Assembly (NCBI RefSeq): GCF_023343835.1
Contig: NC_064437.1
Span: 22,791,001 to 22,855,000, forward strand
Direction of reading: 5' to 3'
DNA from: Lagopus muta
Lineage: Eukaryota > Chordata > Aves > Galliformes > Phasianidae
DNA: 64,000 nucleotides
The position numbers and the translations under genes were made by a program. The stretch's first letter is position 1. Every line of letters begins with the position of its first letter. Of this stretch, positions 61,401 to 64,000 are shown in pieces. Under the pieces are notes generated by a model, which saw only the letters and a program-made list of their open reading frames with translations, was not told the origin of the DNA and did no database searches.

Positions 61401-62891
61401 TAGTTCCATCATCACAGAATGCAGATGATAGTGATATCTCAGGTGTAGGCTGGCACTACGGAGCACAGTCACCTTGCTTTGCCTCATGCAGGGCGTCGTG
61501 CTTTGCCCCAGTAGGGTTCTGCCATTAAAGCAGAATGGCTATAAGTACCCCAAGAGGCTCCTTCCGTTCACATGGTGCAGATCAGTCTTCTGTGTTAAAA
61601 ACCCATTTAAAGTTCCCCAGCAAAGTGCATGGATTGGCAAGATTCAGTTATACTAATTCTTTGCTCAGAAGTCCCAAGGATGAACAAGCACAGGATCCTG
61701 CCCATGCACTGCTCCCTTTCCTGGGGCGTGGAGCTCTGGCAGTGAGCAGTGCTCTCACAAATAGGTTACTGGCTCTCTGTGTGGGGAAAATGAGTTTATT
61801 TGCCGTGGAGAGAATGGTGAATTTGCATCTCAATGAGCACTTTTTCCTGGAAGGAATTTTCCATTGTGGAACTAAGAAATTCTTCTCGCTGGTGGACTGC
61901 CCCGAGCCTACTAGCCCTGGCAGCAGCCCTGCACACATGGAGCAAGACAGGGCAGCCCAGCCTTGACCCAGGGCAATGGAGGGTCCCCAAAAAGCAATAG
62001 GAGGAGCTAAAAAGCAATGAATGAAGACAACCCCCCCTCAACTATTCATTTCAGTGGAGATGGGCAGAGCTGCCTGGCATCTATGTGAGCCTGAAAACAG
62101 TGAAGAATTTGGTATTCCTCCCCAGTCCCCCCAGCAGCTGGAGCTGGGGAGCGGCGAGCTGTCGCTGCATCAGGGAGATGCTGCTCTGGGAAGGCGCAGA
62201 TAATCGTGGTGGTGATGAACTGCATGAATCATTTAGAGGGATGTAATCTTGTGCCATATGTTATGTGTCAGTACGCGGAGAATGTGTCACATCCATTAGG
62301 ATAATGATCTTTTGTTTTTTGCAGAAGGGCCGCTCTCTGGAAGCTGTGGAGCTCGCAGGGCAGAGGTGGGATGCCTGCAGCACTGCCGTCTCTGCAGTAC
62401 AAGGGCTGGGCATGATGGGTTTGGGCTGCGGGACGCACCGAGCTGTGCTGAGGGAGAGGAGGAACCAGTGGAGCGGGAAGGGAGCTGGGGCGAGCACGTA
62501 CTCCTATCTAAATGAATCATGAGCTTATCCATGGGCATCTGTGAGGAGCTCAGGATAGACGCCCGGCCCTGGGTGCACGATGGCCAAACCGATTTCCATG
62601 CTCACATCTTCCTTATTTCCTGCCAGAACTGCTCCAGCCCTGCTCACACGGCAGCAGGGCCGTGCCCACAGGTGGCCATCCCTCCCAAAGCTCCGGGCAG
62701 GAATTACTTTTCATTAGCAGCTTTACAGGCTCTTAGGCAGCCAAGCAGCCATGCCTGAAAGACTGCAGGGTGAGCTGTCATTATCGCACAAAGGTAGCTA
62801 AGCTCTCAAATCCTATTAGAGAGAAGGGAAGAGCTGCTGCGAGTGGCCTGAGGCAGGGCAGCATGCAGCTGTGGTAGCTGGAAGGGCAGCA

Positions 62892-62980
62892 TCACCTTAC
62901 CACGATGTCACCTTACCATGATGTCCCCTCACCATGATGCCACCTTACCACAGTGGCACCTCACTGCCATGTCACCTCAT
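62892..62980. repeat. 16-bp tandem repeat, about 5.6 copies
   Basis: Successive 16-mers starting at 62892, 62908, 62924, 62940, 62956 and 62972 follow the pattern tcaccttaccaygatg with growing divergence to the right and no indels. Confidence 0.92.
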
Positions 62981-64000
62981 CTCTTGCAGGGAATGCTTGC
63001 ACTCTTCCAAAACTATCTGTCCCCTTGGTACTGTCAGGTACCAGTGCTGAGCACTGCCTTTATTCACCATCTCCATGCTGTTCCCATCTCTCTGGTTTCC
63101 CCTGCCTGCTTTCCCCTCTTTAATAGAACCAGGACTGAAATCCTAGCCCCTTGGCTCTGCTGTTAAGCAAAGCCATGCAGTGGCTTGATTGCTGTTGTTC
63201 ATTGTCATGGCTGGTGAAGGTTACAGTGCAAATTCACTCTATTTACACTTCCAGATTTTTGCAAGACACCTGATTCAAGCATTAGGTGAGATTTTGATTT
63301 TTAAACAAAAAGCACTGCTTACTGTCGAAAAAAACCCAAGTGAAGAAGCAGAAAGACTGCCCAGGTGAGGAACTGCCATCAGCAAGGCCTCAGAGCCCAC
63401 ATCTGCAGATGGGAACATCCCTGTGCCATGGGCAGGCAGTGGTGCCATTATCCCCAGCCCTTCCCAGCCCCACTGCTTTCCACCCCTTTTCAATCGATTG
63501 ATTCCCATCCCGCAGCAACTCGTAGGGAGTGCAGCGCACAGCGGAGAATTCCAATAAAACTGAATTATTCCGGCGTGAGAAATGTTTCTCCCCACCATTT
63601 GTCAAACTTTATGTATCTTGTTCCGCAGCAAAGACAAATCATCCAGCCATCCATCAGAAAGGGAGAAAACAGCAAAGCCTGTAGAGTGGGTGAGTGGGCT
63701 GCATGGCACCGCAGCGAGCAGCCCCAGCAAGCGATGATGCTCGGCCAAGTGTCCACAGGCAGGGCAGTCCTGGAGTAGCCTGCTTCCAGGGAATGCTTTT
63801 TTGCCTTTTCCTCCTTCTCCTCCAAAAAAGTCACTTTGAATGCATCCAAATTTGTCGTTGGAATGGAATGAAATTTGGTTTGATTTCTTCCCCCCAAAAA
63901 AGATGTCTTGGGGGGAAAAAGAAAAAAAAGAGAGAGATTTTCTGAAGTATGCTGATGTATTGCATTTGGAAGTCTAAATTCACCCCAGTTTGCTACTGAG

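Larger units (their letters stand above)
56961..64000. other. Non-coding right end of the window
   Basis: No supportable coding exon, RNA gene or CR1 copy was recognised. AT-rich motif-dense blocks occur at 58145-58400, 59985-60240 and 62200-62310, and a 16-bp tandem repeat at 62892-62980. Confidence 0.6.

Overview
The window is vertebrate nuclear DNA, almost certainly from a bird and most probably a galliform. It carries about a dozen CR1 LINE fragments, short introns, two compact CpG-island promoters and no mammalian-type SINEs. Two protein-coding genes can be supported, both on the minus strand. Nothing bacterial or phage-like is present.

Positions 1-23.0 kb hold most of a NOS1AP (CAPON)-type gene: a TATA-containing CpG-island promoter near 22.55-23.01 kb and nine coding exons running from 22697 down to 240. 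They encode the complete PTB domain, the acidic linker, the glutamine-rich stretch and the coiled coil, about 357 residues. The last exon, which in the family encodes the C-terminal nNOS PDZ ligand, lies beyond the left edge. Every exon junction has GT/AG ends and compatible phases. Exon 4 has two tandem acceptors 15 nt apart. Introns hold CR1 fragments, including one with recognisable reverse-transcriptase motifs.

Positions 23-39 kb are intergenic: a GC-rich patch 1.3-1.8 kb upstream of NOS1AP, CR1 pieces, a minisatellite, and several AT-rich blocks dense in homeodomain, PBX and TCF-like motifs that look like candidate regulatory elements. At 39199-40137 lies an intact intronless coding region for a TMEM121-family multi-pass membrane protein of 312 residues. 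A splice acceptor 21 nt before its ATG, and a strong donor at the edge of a CpG island at 56.5 kb, suggest a non-coding first exon about 16 kb upstream. Positions 57-64 kb are non-coding, with further AT-rich candidate elements and a 16-bp tandem repeat.

I see no evidence that the two genes work together biochemically: one is a cytosolic adaptor of neuronal nitric oxide synthase, the other a membrane protein of poorly known function. Their adjacency and the compactness of the NOS1AP-type gene differ from the human arrangement as I recall it. They raise the question of whether this locus is the NOS1AP/TMEM121 orthologues or a retained paralogous pair. All long open frames outside these genes look fortuitous.
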